Of a DNA stretch of 64,000 nucleotides, positions 33,214 to 42,285 are shown one piece after another. The stretch comes from Streptosporangium sandarakinum. GTDB taxonomy: Bacteria > Actinomycetota > Actinomycetes > Streptosporangiales > Streptosporangiaceae. How positions within the stretch are numbered: position 1 is the stretch's first letter; every line of letters begins with the position of its first letter. The notes under the pieces were generated by a model, which was not told where the DNA came from, searched no databases, and saw only the letters and a program-made list of their open reading frames with translations. The DNA is taken from contig NZ_JACCCO010000002.1 of assembly GCF_013409935.1 (NCBI RefSeq), positions 1,302,001 to 1,366,000 of the forward strand. Direction: 5' to 3'. The position numbers and the translations under genes are program-made.

Positions 33214-34542
33214 TCAAATCGTGATGTCCTCCAGCATCTCGGTGACCAGCGCGGCGATCGGCGAGCGCTCCGAGCGGGTCAGCGTGACGTGGGCGAACAG
33301 CGGGTGTCCCTTGAGCTTCTCCACGACCGCGACCACGCCGTCGTGGCGGCCCACCCGGAGGTTGTCGCGCTGGGCGATGTCGTGGGTGAGCACGACGCGG
33401 GAGTTGGCGCCGATCCGGCTCAGCACCGTCAGCAGCACCCCGCGCTCCAGCGACTGGGCCTCGTCGACGATGACGAAGGCGTCGTGCAGGGAACGGCCGC
33501 GGATGTGGGTGAGCGGCAGCACCTCCAGCATGCCGCGGTCCATGACCTCCTCGATCACCTCGGGGGTGGTGATCGCGCCGAGGGTGTCGAAGACGGCCTG
33601 CGCCCAGGGGTTCATCTTGTCGTTCTCGGTGCCGGGGAGGTATCCGAGCTCCTGGCCGCCGACGGCGTACAGCGGGCGGAAGACGACCACCTTGCGGTGC
33701 TGGCGGCGCTCCAGGACGGCCTCCAGGCCCGCGCAGAGGGCCAGGGCCGACTTTCCGGTGCCCGCCCGGCCGCCCATCGAGACGATCCCGATCTCGGGGT
33801 CCATCAGGATGTCGAGCGCGATGCGCTGCTCGGCCGAACGGCCGTGCAGGCCGAACACCTCGCGGTCGCCGCGCACCAGCCGCACCGACTTGTCGGGCAT
33901 CATCCGGCCCAGCGCCGAGCCCCGGTTGGACAGCAGCCGCAGGCCGGTGTGGGTGGGCAGGTCGCGCGCCTCGGGCACGTCCGCGGTGCCGTGCTCGAAG
34001 AGCGACTGGACGTCCTCGTCGGCCACCTGGAGCTCGGCCATGCCGGTCCAGCCGGAGGACTCCACGAAGGCCAGTTCGGCGCGGTACTCCTCGGCCGCCA
34101 GCCCGATCGAGGCGGCCTTGACCCGCATGGGCAGGTCCTTGGAGACGAGGACCACGTCGTGTCCCTCGGCCGCGAGCGTGCGCGCCACGGTCAGGATGCG
34201 GGTGTCGTTGTCGCCGAGCCGGAAGCCGACGGGAAGGATCGAGGGGTCGCTGTGGTTGAGTTCGACCCGGATGGTGCCGTCTCCGATGGGCATGGGCTCG
34301 TCCAGCCGCCCGTGGGTCACCCGCAGGTCGTCGAGGTACCTCAGCGCCTTGCGCGCGAAGTAGCCGAGTTCCGGATGGTGCCGCTTGGCCTCCAGCTCGG
34401 TGATGACGACGATCGGGAGGACCACCTCGTGTTCGGCGAAGCGGCTCATCGCCGCCGGGTCAGCCAGGAGGACCGAGGTGTCCAGGACGTACGTACGCCG
34501 GTTGGTGGCCGGCGACGTGGCTGAGGACGAAGGGTTTGCCAC
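33214..34542 (-). CDS. PhoH-family ATPase with N-terminal PIN domain
   Basis: The 442-residue protein joins a PIN nuclease domain ([46 protein letters not shown]) to a PhoH P-loop domain ([50 protein letters not shown]). This PIN-PhoH design (PhoH2-like) couples RNA cleavage with helicase-type activity. GTG 34542 has a ribosome site (GGGGGAGATCGC). Its stop codon directly adjoins the right end of the TnpB element. Confidence 0.93.
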   Translation of the reverse strand: MANPSSSATSPATNRRTYVLDTSVLLADPAAMSRFAEHEVVLPIVVITELEAKRHHPELGYFARKALRYLDDLRVTHGRLDEPMPIGDGTIRVELNHSDPSILPVGFRLGDNDTRILTVARTLAAEGHDVVLVSKDLPMRVKAASIGLAAEEYRAELAFVESSGWTGMAELQVADEDVQSLFEHGTADVPEARDLPTHTGLRLLSNRGSALGRMMPDKSVRLVRGDREVFGLHGRSAEQRIALDILMDPEIGIVSMGGRAGTGKSALALCAGLEAVLERRQHRKVVVFRPLYAVGGQELGYLPGTENDKMNPWAQAVFDTLGAITTPEVIEEVMDRGMLEVLPLTHIRGRSLHDAFVIVDEAQSLERGVLLTVLSRIGANSRVVLTHDIAQRDNLRVGRHDGVVAVVEKLKGHPLFAHVTLTRSERSPIAALVTEMLEDITI

Positions 34543-34715
34543 GCGATCTCCCCCGGGCGCCATGGGGGGCGCCCTGCCATGTGCTGGGATGCGGACCGGA
34601 CCCGGATCCCGCCGCGCGACACGCCGGGGGTGCCGGTGCCCGGCCCTCCCTGGCGGAACGTTGTCGCAAAGGCGGGCCCTCTCCGGTGTGGGCGGCCGGT
34701 GGCCACCCACTTTTT

Positions 34716-34744
34716 ACGGTACGTCCTGAATACCCGCCTTCCAA
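34716..34744 (-). promoter_or_regulatory. phoH promoter
   Basis: On the minus strand TTGGAA (34744-34739), a 17-nt spacer and TACCGT (34721-34716) resemble a housekeeping promoter. It lies in the 242-bp gap between the isoprenyl transferase gene and phoH. Confidence 0.5.
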
Positions 34745-34784
34745 TGCCGCATGCCTATCCAAAAGGGGGCATTCGTCACAGGGA

Positions 34785-35552
34785 TCAGGAACCGTACCGC
34801 CGGTGCCGCGCGGCGTAGGAGCGGAGCGCCCGCAGGAAGTCGATTCTGCGGAAGTCGGGCCAGTAGGCCTCGCAGAAGTAGAACTCGGAGTGGGCGCTCT
34901 GCCAGAGCAGGAATCCGGAGAGCCGCTGCTCTCCCGAGGTCCGGATGACGAGGTCCGGGTCGGGCTGGCCGCGCGTGTAGAGATGCTCCGCGATGTGCTC
35001 GACATCGAGGACCTCGACCAGGTCCTCGATGCTCGCGCCCTTGCTGGCGTGCTCCTGGAGGAGGGAGCGCACCGCATCAGCGATCTCACGCCTTCCTCCA
35101 TACCCAACAGCAACGTTCACAATCAGCCCGGGACGGTGGGATGTCGCTTCTTTTGCCTCTTTCAGGACGCGGGCCGTACGGTCCGGCAGGAGGTCGAGCG
35201 CCCCCATGGGGTTGACGCGCCAGCCGTCCGCCGCGAGCTCCTGGACCACGTCCTCGATGATCCTCACCAGGAGGTCCAGCTCGTCCTTGGGGCGGCTGAG
35301 GTTGTCGCTGGAGAGCAGCCACACGGTGACGACCTCGACGCCGGCCTCCCGGCACCAGCCCAGGAGCTCGGAGATCTTGTCGGCGCCCTTGCGGTGACCG
35401 CGGCTGACGTCGTCGAGACCCATGGCCCGCGCCCAGCGCCGGTTGCCGTCGACGATGACGCCGACGTGCCGGGGGACCGATCCCGGCTGCCGCGACAGCT
35501 TCGTCTCCAGCCGCCGCTCGTACAGCCGGTAGACGAGATCGCGCACATCCAT
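34785..35552 (-). CDS. Isoprenyl transferase (cis-prenyl diphosphate synthase)
   Basis: The 255-residue cis-prenyltransferase has VIVDGNRRWARAMG with the catalytic Asp, GHRKGADK, VTVWLLSSDNLSRP, and DLVIRTSGEQRLSGFLLWQSAHSEFYF. The family makes Z-configured prenyl diphosphates; in actinobacteria with two paralogues one makes short Z,E-farnesyl diphosphate and the other the decaprenyl carrier lipid. I cannot tell which this is. ATG 35552 follows GGAGGGGATTCC. The longer open frame to 35600 lacks a better start. Confidence 0.93.
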   Translation of the reverse strand: MDVRDLVYRLYERRLETKLSRQPGSVPRHVGVIVDGNRRWARAMGLDDVSRGHRKGADKISELLGWCREAGVEVVTVWLLSSDNLSRPKDELDLLVRIIEDVVQELAADGWRVNPMGALDLLPDRTARVLKEAKEATSHRPGLIVNVAVGYGGRREIADAVRSLLQEHASKGASIEDLVEVLDVEHIAEHLYTRGQPDPDLVIRTSGEQRLSGFLLWQSAHSEFYFCEAYWPDFRRIDFLRALRSYAARHRRYGS

Positions 35553-35631
35553 GGAATCCCCTCCTTCCAACGCCCGCGGTGGAAGGGCGCTGACAGGCAA
35601 TTATCACCGTCCCGGGGACCCGTTGCCCCCT

Positions 35632-36165
35632 CTATGGGGATCCCGGATGGGTTGCCGGGCTTGCTCGTCCCAGGCACTCCTCGGCCTCGGCGACCAGTGC
35701 GTCGATGAAGATCCCCAGTTCAGCGGAGGTGAGGACCGCGCGCAGGCCGACCCCGCCGCCGCACCAGGCTTCGACGAACGCCCTCCGCGTCAGCCGCCAC
35801 TCCCCCGACCCGCCCCGCCGTCCCGGGGTCCAGACCGGGATGGTACGCAGCTGACATCGGAGTTCGCCCCCGCTGACGACCCCGTTCCTGGTCCGGTAAC
35901 GAAACGCGAACAGTTCGTCCTCCCCCGGAAGTCCGGGGAAGCGGTCGTCGGGGTCGGGCCACTGGTCCTGATGGCCGGCGCGGGCCTCGGCGACCCCCCT
36001 GGCCAGCCGGGCGAGCAGCCAGCCGCAGCGCTCCCCCACGGTGCCGTACAGCACGCCGTCGCGGTGGAGTTCGAGCGTGATCTCGTACGGCGAGCCGACG
36101 CTGTCCCGGCACGCCACCGGCGTGACGGTCAGGTACGACCCGTCAAGACAGCGCAGTCCCCCCAC
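35632..36165 (-). CDS. Conserved-looking protein of unknown function, 177 aa
   Basis: I do not recognise a family. The protein starts with GGLRCLDGSYLTVTPVACRDSVGSPYEITLELHRDG, is rich in beta strands and Trp in the middle (GELRCQLRTIPVWTPGR) and ends with a helical segment (GIFIDALVAEAEECLG). No membrane helix or signal peptide. GTG 36165 follows a TACCTA box by exactly 7 nt, suggesting a leaderless mRNA. It lies downstream of the Gly-rich membrane protein genes on the same strand and may belong to that locus. Confidence 0.65.
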   Translation of the reverse strand: MGGLRCLDGSYLTVTPVACRDSVGSPYEITLELHRDGVLYGTVGERCGWLLARLARGVAEARAGHQDQWPDPDDRFPGLPGEDELFAFRYRTRNGVVSGGELRCQLRTIPVWTPGRRGGSGEWRLTRRAFVEAWCGGGVGLRAVLTSAELGIFIDALVAEAEECLGRASPATHPGSP

Positions 36166-36347
36166 GTCAGAGTAGGTATCCCCGGCCCGTCCGGCCAAAC
36201 GCGCCGACCGGTGCGGCCACGGTCCGGGCCGGTTCGAGTCGGTTGGGGCCGGCGGGTTCGGACCGGTGGGCACCGGTCGGCGGCACGGGCACGGCGCGCC
36301 GTGCCCGCGGGCGGAATGCTCCGACAAGCCGGCCGCGGGCACGGGGC

Positions 36348-36668
36348 CTACCAGCCTCCGGAGCCGAAGTCGCCGCCCCCGCCGAAGGAGTCGCCGCCCG
36401 AGCCGGAGGAGTGGCCGTGGCCACCGGAGGATCCGCCGCAGCCGTCGGCACCGGGACCGGGGCTCACGGACACCGAGCCGTAGGCCGTCGAATCGGCCGG
36501 GGACACGCGGCGAGAGCGGGCGCCGACGCGACCGCGGGGCCGGGGACTCAGCCTCTTCGGCCGGCCGGCGGCCGTGACCGCATCGGCCTTCCTGAACAGC
36601 AGCACCACCGCGAGGACGACGGCGCCGGTGAGGGTGATGACACCGAAGAACACCATGATCGCCGCCAT
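36348..36668 (-). CDS. Small membrane protein with Gly/Ser-rich tail
   Basis: The 106-residue protein has one membrane helix near the N-terminus (FFGVITLTGAVVLAVVLLF), a basic segment and a Gly/Ser/His-rich tail ending [13 protein letters not shown]. The last 13 residues are identical to a stretch in the tail of the TIGR04222 protein 2 kb upstream, and the DNA is also nearly identical there. ATG 36668 has a GGAGGCGGAT ribosome site. It has the same promoter-type motif as the TIGR04222 gene. A role as second substrate or partner of the DUF692 enzyme is inferred. Confidence 0.75.
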   Translation of the reverse strand: MAAIMVFFGVITLTGAVVLAVVLLFRKADAVTAAGRPKRLSPRPRGRVGARSRRVSPADSTAYGSVSVSPGPGADGCGGSSGGHGHSSGSGGDSFGGGGDFGSGGW

Positions 36669-36718
36669 ATCCGCCTCCGGGGGAAGAGAAGGCGGGGCAT
36701 TCGGCCCCGTTTCCGGTA

Positions 36719-36745
36719 TAGACGAAAGGGGTCGCACGAAAGTTC
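36719..36745 (-). promoter_or_regulatory. ECF-type promoter of the Gly-rich small protein gene
   Basis: On the minus strand GAACTT (36745-36740), 15 nt and CGTCTA (36724-36719). This combination and spacing match the motif at 39361-39335 exactly and resemble ECF sigma promoters (GAAC / CGTC). Confidence 0.65.
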
Positions 36746-36869
36746 GGCGGAGGTCTCCTTTCCGCCCGGACGCTCGGCCGGCGCGCGGCGCCCATCGCCC
36801 GCCCGGGGCGTGGTGTCCGCCACTCGGCCGGGGCGGCACCCGCCGCTCAGGCGGGACACCCGGCGGCGA

Positions 36870-37445
36870 TCAGCGCGGTCGACCCGCCCACCCGCGGCCG
36901 AGGCCCTTCACCCGCGTCGGCAGGACGGGCGGGAGGTCCCGCAGCGCCCGCGTGAACCGGGCCCACCGGCGGCGTCCGGCGGGCGGCTCCGGCGCGGGTT
37001 CCGGCAGCGGGTGCCCGGCCGCCCTGAGCCGCTCGGCGAAGTCCCGGGCGTCGACCCGGGAGCCGCCGGGGGGCTTGGGGCGGCCCCGGGCGTAGGCGTC
37101 GAACTCGGCGGCGAACCCGGCGGCGCCGAGCAGCGCCACGAGGTCCGGCCGGATGCGGGCCACGACCCCGCGTCTCTTGGAGATCAGGCTCGCGGCCTGG
37201 ATCCGCAGCCGCCCCTCGTCGAACCCCCGGGGCGGCTCGCCTCCGGCCACCAGGGCGGCCAGCAGCTCCGCCTGGGCCCGCGCCAGCTCGGCCCGGGGAT
37301 CGGGTACGGAGCCGGACACGGGACCGTTCACGGCTCCGGGCCCGGCTGAGGGAGCGGACACGGGACCGTTCACGGCTCCGGGCGCGGGTGAGGGGGCGGG
37401 GCCGGACCCGGGTGAGGGGGCGGGGTGGTTCACCGGGTCAGGCAC
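36870..37445 (-). CDS. SCO6045-like partner protein of the DUF692 enzyme
   Basis: The 191-residue protein has a 50-residue Pro/Gly/Ala-rich start with two repeats of [10 protein letters not shown] type, then a helical domain [48 protein letters not shown], typical of the small proteins encoded beside actinobacterial DUF692 genes. Its GTG start at 37445 overlaps the DUF692 stop by 8 nt, so translation is coupled. In characterised MNIO systems the adjacent protein helps bind the precursor peptide; that role here is inferred. Confidence 0.8.
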   Translation of the reverse strand: MPDPVNHPAPSPGSGPAPSPAPGAVNGPVSAPSAGPGAVNGPVSGSVPDPRAELARAQAELLAALVAGGEPPRGFDEGRLRIQAASLISKRRGVVARIRPDLVALLGAAGFAAEFDAYARGRPKPPGGSRVDARDFAERLRAAGHPLPEPAPEPPAGRRRWARFTRALRDLPPVLPTRVKGLGRGWAGRPR

Positions 37446-38250
37446 GGGCCATCGCCTCGCGGATCCGGCCGAGCTCCGCCTCCAGCACGTCGTCGCCGGG
37501 ATAGTCGCCGTCCCATTCGAGCAGCACGCCCGGCGGGTCCACCCGGGCGCGCAGCTCCGCCAGGATCTCCAGCACCTCGCCGGGAACCCGGGCGGTGTGG
37601 GTGTCGTGCCAGACGCCGTGGTGGAGGTGCCCCCCGGCGACGTGCACGTAGGCCAGCTCCGACAGCGGCAGGGCGTCCAGCGCGCCGACGGCCGGCAGAC
37701 CCAGGTTGATCTGGTTGGTGTAGAGGTTGGCCACGTCGACCAGCAGCCCGACCCCGGTCGTCTCCACCAGCTCGCCCAGGAACTCGGCCTCGGTCATCTC
37801 GTCGTCGGGCCAGCCGAACAGGGCGGCCACGTTCTCCAGGGCCAGCGGGACGGGCAGGGCCGCCTGCGCCCGCCGTACGTTGTCGGCGACCACCGCCAGC
37901 GCGGCCCGGGTGCGCGGGACCGGCAGCAGGTGACCCGCCTCCATGCCGCCCGCGCGGACGAAGGCCAGGTGCTCACTGACCAGCGGGGCGTCCAGGGCTC
38001 GCGCGCAGTCCGCCAGATGCGTCAGACGGTCAGGGTCCGGCGGCTCGGCCCCGCCCAGCCCCAGCCCGACGCCGTGCGGGATCACCGGCAGGCCCCGGCC
38101 GCGCAGCACCCGCAGCGACTCCGGAAGGTCGCCGGGACGGATGTTCTCCGCGACGACCTCCACGAAGTCCACGCCCGGCAGGCGCTCCACGGTCAGGTCG
38201 ATCTCCGGCCGCCACCCGATGCCGACCCCGAGCCGCCCGGTCCCCGTCAT
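37438..38250 (-). CDS. DUF692 (MNIO) multinuclear iron-dependent enzyme
   Basis: The 270-residue TIM-barrel protein has the DUF692 marks [84 protein letters not shown] and LLEWDGDYP, whose His, Glu, Asp and Asn residues bind two or three iron ions. Known members (MbnB, TglH and relatives) oxidatively modify Cys or other residues in peptides. ATG 38250 with GGGGAGACGAC is used. It is 31 nt after a membrane protein with a Cys/Gly-rich tail, the probable substrate, and overlaps its partner gene. Confidence 0.92.
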   Translation of the reverse strand: MTGTGRLGVGIGWRPEIDLTVERLPGVDFVEVVAENIRPGDLPESLRVLRGRGLPVIPHGVGLGLGGAEPPDPDRLTHLADCARALDAPLVSEHLAFVRAGGMEAGHLLPVPRTRAALAVVADNVRRAQAALPVPLALENVAALFGWPDDEMTEAEFLGELVETTGVGLLVDVANLYTNQINLGLPAVGALDALPLSELAYVHVAGGHLHHGVWHDTHTARVPGEVLEILAELRARVDPPGVLLEWDGDYPGDDVLEAELGRIREAMARA

Positions 38251-38281
38251 GTCGTCTCCCCGCGCCGTCCCGGCGGGCCGC

Positions 38282-39286
38282 TCAGCCGCCACCGCAGCCC
38301 CCTCCGCCGCAGCCGCCGCCGCAGCTCGATCCGCCTCCGCAGCTCGACCCGCCGCCCGAGTCGCCCCAGCCGCCCGAGCCGAAGTCGCCGCCCCCGCCGA
38401 AGGAGCCGCCGTCGCCCGACGACCCGGAGGAGCCCCCGCAGGAACCCGAGGCGCAGCTCACGGCGCTGTTCGCGTGCTGCCGCTGCAGTTCCTCGGTGAG
38501 GGCGGGGTCGCCGGCCTCGGCGAGACCGTACAGGGCGACCGGGATGCCGACCGCGGCGTACAGGGGCAGGCCCGCGGCGCGGGGGACGCCCCGCACGTGG
38601 GTCCTGCCGACGTCGGCGAGGGCCTCACGCCCGGCGTCGGTCAGCATGCCGCGCAGCGCGCGCTTCCGGCTCTGGTAGGTCGTCATGCCGACGACCACGG
38701 CGAAGGCGCCGATCAGCAGCCTCACCATACCGACCACTCCTCCGCTTCCGGTGAAGACGACGGTGAGGAACTCGAAGACGGTGGAGGCGAAGGTGAGGAA
38801 CTCGAAGACGACGGCGAGCACGGTGAGGACCAGCAGGAGGTTCAGCAGCCTCCTGGCCCTGGTGAGCGCGCCGTCGGGGATCAGCAGGCCCGCCCGCGTC
38901 AGGCCGTCGCGCAGGTCGTTCATGGCCTGGTCGTCGGCCACGGCGTGGCGCAGCTGCCCCACCTGGCAGGACCCGCCCCGGGCGCGGAGGGCCGCGAGGA
39001 CGGCCCGCTCGACCGGATCGGGGGAGAGCGGGGCCCCGGTGACCAGGCTGACCTGGCCGCCCCGTGACACGCGGACGCCTCCTCCCCTGGCGAGCACGGC
39101 GAGGGCGGTGTTGACCGTCCGCAGCGGCCCGCCGGCCAGGTAGGCGAGCTCGTAGTGGCCGAGCGGGCCGCCGGGGTGGGCGGACGGGACCGAGCGGGCC
39201 CGGCGATGTTCCCTGGACAGGGCCGACGCGGTGAAGCCCACGGCGGCGAGGAGGATCAGGGCGACGACGAACAGTGCTTCTTCCAT
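38282..39286 (-). CDS. TIGR04222-type membrane protein with Cys/Gly-rich tail
   Basis: The 334-residue protein has an N-terminal helix ([20 protein letters not shown]), a winged-helix-like soluble segment with [13 protein letters not shown], two further helices ([18 protein letters not shown] and [16 protein letters not shown]) and a basic loop. From about residue 270 it is a tail rich in Gly and Ser with six Cys, including [18 protein letters not shown] at the end. The family is known for such tails. ATG 39286 follows GGGAGGCCGGAC. First gene of the operon with DUF692 and its partner, under an ECF-type promoter. Confidence 0.9.
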   Translation of the reverse strand: MEEALFVVALILLAAVGFTASALSREHRRARSVPSAHPGGPLGHYELAYLAGGPLRTVNTALAVLARGGGVRVSRGGQVSLVTGAPLSPDPVERAVLAALRARGGSCQVGQLRHAVADDQAMNDLRDGLTRAGLLIPDGALTRARRLLNLLLVLTVLAVVFEFLTFASTVFEFLTVVFTGSGGVVGMVRLLIGAFAVVVGMTTYQSRKRALRGMLTDAGREALADVGRTHVRGVPRAAGLPLYAAVGIPVALYGLAEAGDPALTEELQRQHANSAVSCASGSCGGSSGSSGDGGSFGGGGDFGSGGWGDSGGGSSCGGGSSCGGGCGGGGCGGG

Positions 39287-39334
39287 GTCCGGCCTCCCGG
39301 GGGGTGGAGGAAAGGCGGATGCCCCGCCGTCATG

Positions 39335-39361
39335 TAGACGATCGGGGCATCACGGAAGTTC
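39335..39361 (-). promoter_or_regulatory. ECF-type promoter of the TIGR04222-DUF692 operon
   Basis: On the minus strand GAACTT (39361-39356), 15 nt and CGTCTA (39340-39335), about 50 nt before the TIGR04222 start. The flanking bases (CG before, CCG/TCG after the -35) also match the motif at 36745-36719. Confidence 0.7.
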
Positions 39362-39421
39362 GCCGCGGAGGCCGTTTTCCGGTGCGCAGCGGATCGCTCC
39401 GGAGCGCACCGGGGCGCGGCG

Positions 39422-41224
39422 CTACTTGTCCAGGCGCGCGACCAGGGCGTGGTACTCGTCCCAGAGCTCCTTGGGGAGGTGGTCGCCGAAGGTCTCGAAG
39501 AAGGCCGGGATCAGCGCGGCCTCCTCCTTCCAGACCTCCGCGTCCACGCTCAGCAGGGTCCGCAGGTCCTCGGCGGAGAGGTCGAGGCCGTCGGTGTCGA
39601 GTTCGGCGGGCAGCAGGCCGATCGGGGTCTCCACCGCCTCGGCCCTGCCGTTGATCCGGTCGACGATCCACTTCAGGACGCGGATGTTCTCCCCGAAGCC
39701 GGGCCAGACGAACTTGCCCTCGTCGTTCTTGCGGAACCAGTTGACGTAGTAGATCTTCGGCAGCCGGACGCCCTCCCGTCGGCCGATGTTGATCCAGTGG
39801 CCGAAGTAGTCGCCCATGTTGTAACCGCAGAACGGCAGCATCGCGAACGGGTCGCGGCGCAGCTCGCCGACCTTGCCCTCGGCCGCGGCGGTCTTCTCGG
39901 AGGCGATGTTGGCCCCGGTGAAGACGCCGTGCTGCCAGCTCAGCGACTCGGTGACCAGCGGCACCGCGGTGGCGCGGCGCCCGCCGAACAGGATCGCCGA
40001 GATCGGCACGCCCTTGGGGTCCTGCCACTCGGGGGCGATGGTCGGGCACTGGCCGGCGGGCACGGTGAACCGGGCGTTCGGGTGCGCGGCCGGCTCGCCG
40101 CCGTCCGGGGTCCAGTCGCGGCCCTTCCAGTCGGTCAGGTGCGCCGGAGGCTCGTCGGTGAGCCCCTCCCACCACACGTCGCCGTCGTCGGTGAGGGCGA
40201 CGTTCGTGAAGATGCTGTTGCCCCAGAGGGTCCTGATCGCGTTGGCGTTGGTGGACTCGCCGGTGCCGGGCGCGACACCGAAGAAACCCGCCTCGGGGTT
40301 GATGGCGTACAGGCGGCCGTCGTCGCCGAACCGCATCCAGGCGATGTCGTCGCCGATCGTCTCCACCTTCCAGCCGGGGATGGTCGGCTGGAGCATGGCC
40401 AGGTTGGTCTTGCCGCACGCGCTCGGGAACGCGGCCGCGACATAGCGGGTCTCGCCCTCCGGCGGGGTCAGCTTGAGGATGAGCATGTGCTCGGCCAGCC
40501 AGCCCTCGTCGCGGGCCATCGTGCTGGCGATGCGCAGCGCGTAGCACTTCTTGCCGAGCAGCGCGTTGCCGCCGTAGCCCGAGCCGTAGGACCAGATCTC
40601 GCGGGTCTCGGGGAAGTGGCTGATGTACTTGGTGGAGTTGCACGGCCACGGTACGTCCGCCTGGCCGGGCTTGAGCGGGGCGCCGACCGAGTGGACGGCC
40701 TTGACGAAGTCGCCGCGCTCCTCGATGAGCCGCAGCGCGGGCTCGCCCATCCGGGTCATGATCCGCATCGACACGGCGACGTACGGCGAGTCGGTGATCT
40801 CGACGCCGAGCTGCGAGATCTCGCCGCCGAGCGGGCCCATGCAGAACGGCACGACGTACATGGTGCGGCCGCGCATGCAGCCCTTGAAGAGCTCCCCGAA
40901 GGTCTTGCGCATCTCGTCCGGGGCGATCCAGTTGTTGGTCGGCCCGGCGTCCTCCTCGTGCTCGGAGCAGATGTAGGTCCGGTCCTCCACGCGGGCCACG
41001 TCGCTGGGGTCGGAGGCGGCGTAGAAGCTGTTCTGCCGCTTGGCCAGGCGCTTGAACGTGCCCTGCTCGACCAGGAGGTTCGTGAGGCGCGTCCACTCGG
41101 CTTCCGAGCCGTCGCACCACTCGATCCGGTCGGGCTGCGTCAGCTGGGCGATCTCGGCGACCCAGGCGGCCAGTCCGGCGTGGCTGGTCGGGCTGGGGGC
41201 GGTTACGTCCTCGATAACGGACAC
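39422..41224 (-). CDS. pckG: Phosphoenolpyruvate carboxykinase (GTP)
   Basis: The 600-residue enzyme converts oxaloacetate and GTP to PEP, GDP and CO2 at the start of gluconeogenesis. Seen are the P-loop with its reactive Cys ([16 protein letters not shown]), metal ligands in [22 protein letters not shown], and the GTP site [19 protein letters not shown]. Start is GTG 41224 after AAGGAGCCGTAGCA. Stands alone, with a 290-bp upstream gap holding four dre-like sites. Works with GlpX encoded at 2.1 kb and with the fumarases in the window. Confidence 0.97.
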   Translation of the reverse strand: MSVIEDVTAPSPTSHAGLAAWVAEIAQLTQPDRIEWCDGSEAEWTRLTNLLVEQGTFKRLAKRQNSFYAASDPSDVARVEDRTYICSEHEEDAGPTNNWIAPDEMRKTFGELFKGCMRGRTMYVVPFCMGPLGGEISQLGVEITDSPYVAVSMRIMTRMGEPALRLIEERGDFVKAVHSVGAPLKPGQADVPWPCNSTKYISHFPETREIWSYGSGYGGNALLGKKCYALRIASTMARDEGWLAEHMLILKLTPPEGETRYVAAAFPSACGKTNLAMLQPTIPGWKVETIGDDIAWMRFGDDGRLYAINPEAGFFGVAPGTGESTNANAIRTLWGNSIFTNVALTDDGDVWWEGLTDEPPAHLTDWKGRDWTPDGGEPAAHPNARFTVPAGQCPTIAPEWQDPKGVPISAILFGGRRATAVPLVTESLSWQHGVFTGANIASEKTAAAEGKVGELRRDPFAMLPFCGYNMGDYFGHWINIGRREGVRLPKIYYVNWFRKNDEGKFVWPGFGENIRVLKWIVDRINGRAEAVETPIGLLPAELDTDGLDLSAEDLRTLLSVDAEVWKEEAALIPAFFETFGDHLPKELWDEYHALVARLDK

Positions 41225-41288
41225 TGCTACGGCTCCTTACGCTTCTCAGGGCCAAAACATCATTGACCAGGAAACCGCGTCCGATCCA

Positions 41289-41304
41289 ATTGGCGTAGAC
41301 CAGT
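41289..41304. promoter_or_regulatory. dre-like GntR operator 1
   Basis: On the minus strand ACTGGTCTACGCCAAT matches 13 of 16 positions of the DasR box A(C/G)TGGTCTAGACCA(C/G)T. It lies 65 bp upstream of pckG and touches a weak -35-like TTGGAT. Confidence 0.55.
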
Positions 41305-41432
41305 GAATTAACGCGGTCGGCGGTCGCCCCGGCCCCTCACCCACCTGGTTCACGGGCGTATGGGCTGGCAGGGGGCATGGTGTTTGAGAGGACCTACCCA
41401 AAAGAAGCGAGCCTAAAAAAGCCACTTACCGC

Positions 41433-41489
41433 AGTGGTATAGGCCACTGAGAAAGGTCTAAACCAATTAGTGAACAGGTTCAGACCAGT
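41433..41489. promoter_or_regulatory. Cluster of three dre-like GntR operators
   Basis: AGTGGTATAGGCCACT (41433-41448, 14 of 16 matches to the DasR box), AAAGGTCTAAACCAAT (41452-41467, 12 of 16) and ACAGGTTCAGACCAGT (41474-41489, 13 of 16) lie in line, with centres 19 and 22 bp apart. They are downstream of the gene at 41515 and upstream of pckG. Binding is inferred from sequence likeness. Confidence 0.6.
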
Positions 41490-41514
41490 CGGCGGCCGTT
41501 TCCCCTGCCCAGGC

Positions 41515-42042
41515 TCACGAATCCAGGTCGGGCCCGGCTGCCCGGACCTGGTCCACGTGACGCAGCGCGTCCCGCAGATCCGCCAGCCAGGAGTCGGTGT
41601 GCCTGCCGACAAGTCGGACACACCAGGCCAGCGCGTCGCTGCGGCTGCGGGCCACCCCGGCGGCCACGAGGGTGTCCAGCACCCGGCGCTCCGACTGCCT
41701 CAGCCGGGTCATGACGGGGACCGACAGTGTGGTGAACATCACCGTCTCATCGCCCACCTCGACGCCCCAGGAGACCTTGCGGCGGAAGCGGCGCTCCGCC
41801 TCCAGCGCGATCTCGACGCGCCGCTCCCGGGTCTCCTCACGGAACCGCTGCACGCCGCCCTCCAGGGTGGCGGCCCGTTCCACCTCCGAGACGTCGTCGG
41901 CGAAGGAGGGCACCGGGAGCCGGCCGATCACCGCGATCTCCTCGCGGTCCAGGACGATCTCGGGCTGGCCCTCGAACCAGTCCTCGGGCAACCGCCCGGA
42001 GAACCAGCCGCGCAGTTTCTGCGTTGCTTCTTCGACATCCAT
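41515..42042 (-). CDS. Unknown protein with RHH-like C-terminus, 175 aa
   Basis: I do not recognise a named family. The protein starts MDVEEATQKLRGWFSGRLPEDWFEG, has a middle beta/charged part (EIVLDREEIAVIGRLPVP, WGVEVGDETVMFTTLSVPVM) and a helical C-terminus with SRSDALAWCVRLVGRH, which resembles the second half of a ribbon-helix-helix or coiled helix pair. No membrane segment. ATG 42042 is preceded by a weak site. It stands alone, and its 3' flank holds the dre-like sites. Confidence 0.7.
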   Translation of the reverse strand: MDVEEATQKLRGWFSGRLPEDWFEGQPEIVLDREEIAVIGRLPVPSFADDVSEVERAATLEGGVQRFREETRERRVEIALEAERRFRRKVSWGVEVGDETVMFTTLSVPVMTRLRQSERRVLDTLVAAGVARSRSDALAWCVRLVGRHTDSWLADLRDALRHVDQVRAAGPDLDS

Positions 42043-42113
42043 GTAATCGACATTACAACGCTACGAGCGACGAGACCATAGGCGGATTCGCCGTACGCGC
42101 GGGGTGAGGACCG

Positions 42114-42186
42114 CCGTACGCGGGGAGGCGCCACGCGGAGAGGCGGCCGTACGCGGGGAGGCGCCGCGCGGAGAGGCAGCCGTACG
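42114..42186 (+). repeat. 33-bp tandem repeat
   Basis: Units begin with CCGTACGCGGGGAGGCGCC at 42114 and 42147 and a partial third at 42180. Decayed CCGTACGCG blocks continue to about 42240. They fill most of the 243-bp gap 42043-42285, in which I see no gene. Confidence 0.85.
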
Positions 42187-42285
42187 CGGGGGTGCCGTAC
42201 GCGCGGATGAAGACCGTCGTACGCGTATGGAGCCCTCCGCGCGGGGGCGCGCCTACGCGGGTGAGGGGAGGGAGGGGGCGGCGGG

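Noticed and set aside
36167..36451. A 94-codon minus-strand ORF
   Set aside because: Ala/Pro/Arg-rich shadow overlapping the Gly-rich membrane protein gene; no ribosome site.
37438..38250. A sugar isomerase of the IolE/xylose isomerase type
   Set aside because: The TIM barrel has DUF692-specific motifs ([21 protein letters not shown]) and its neighbours are the known DUF692 partners.
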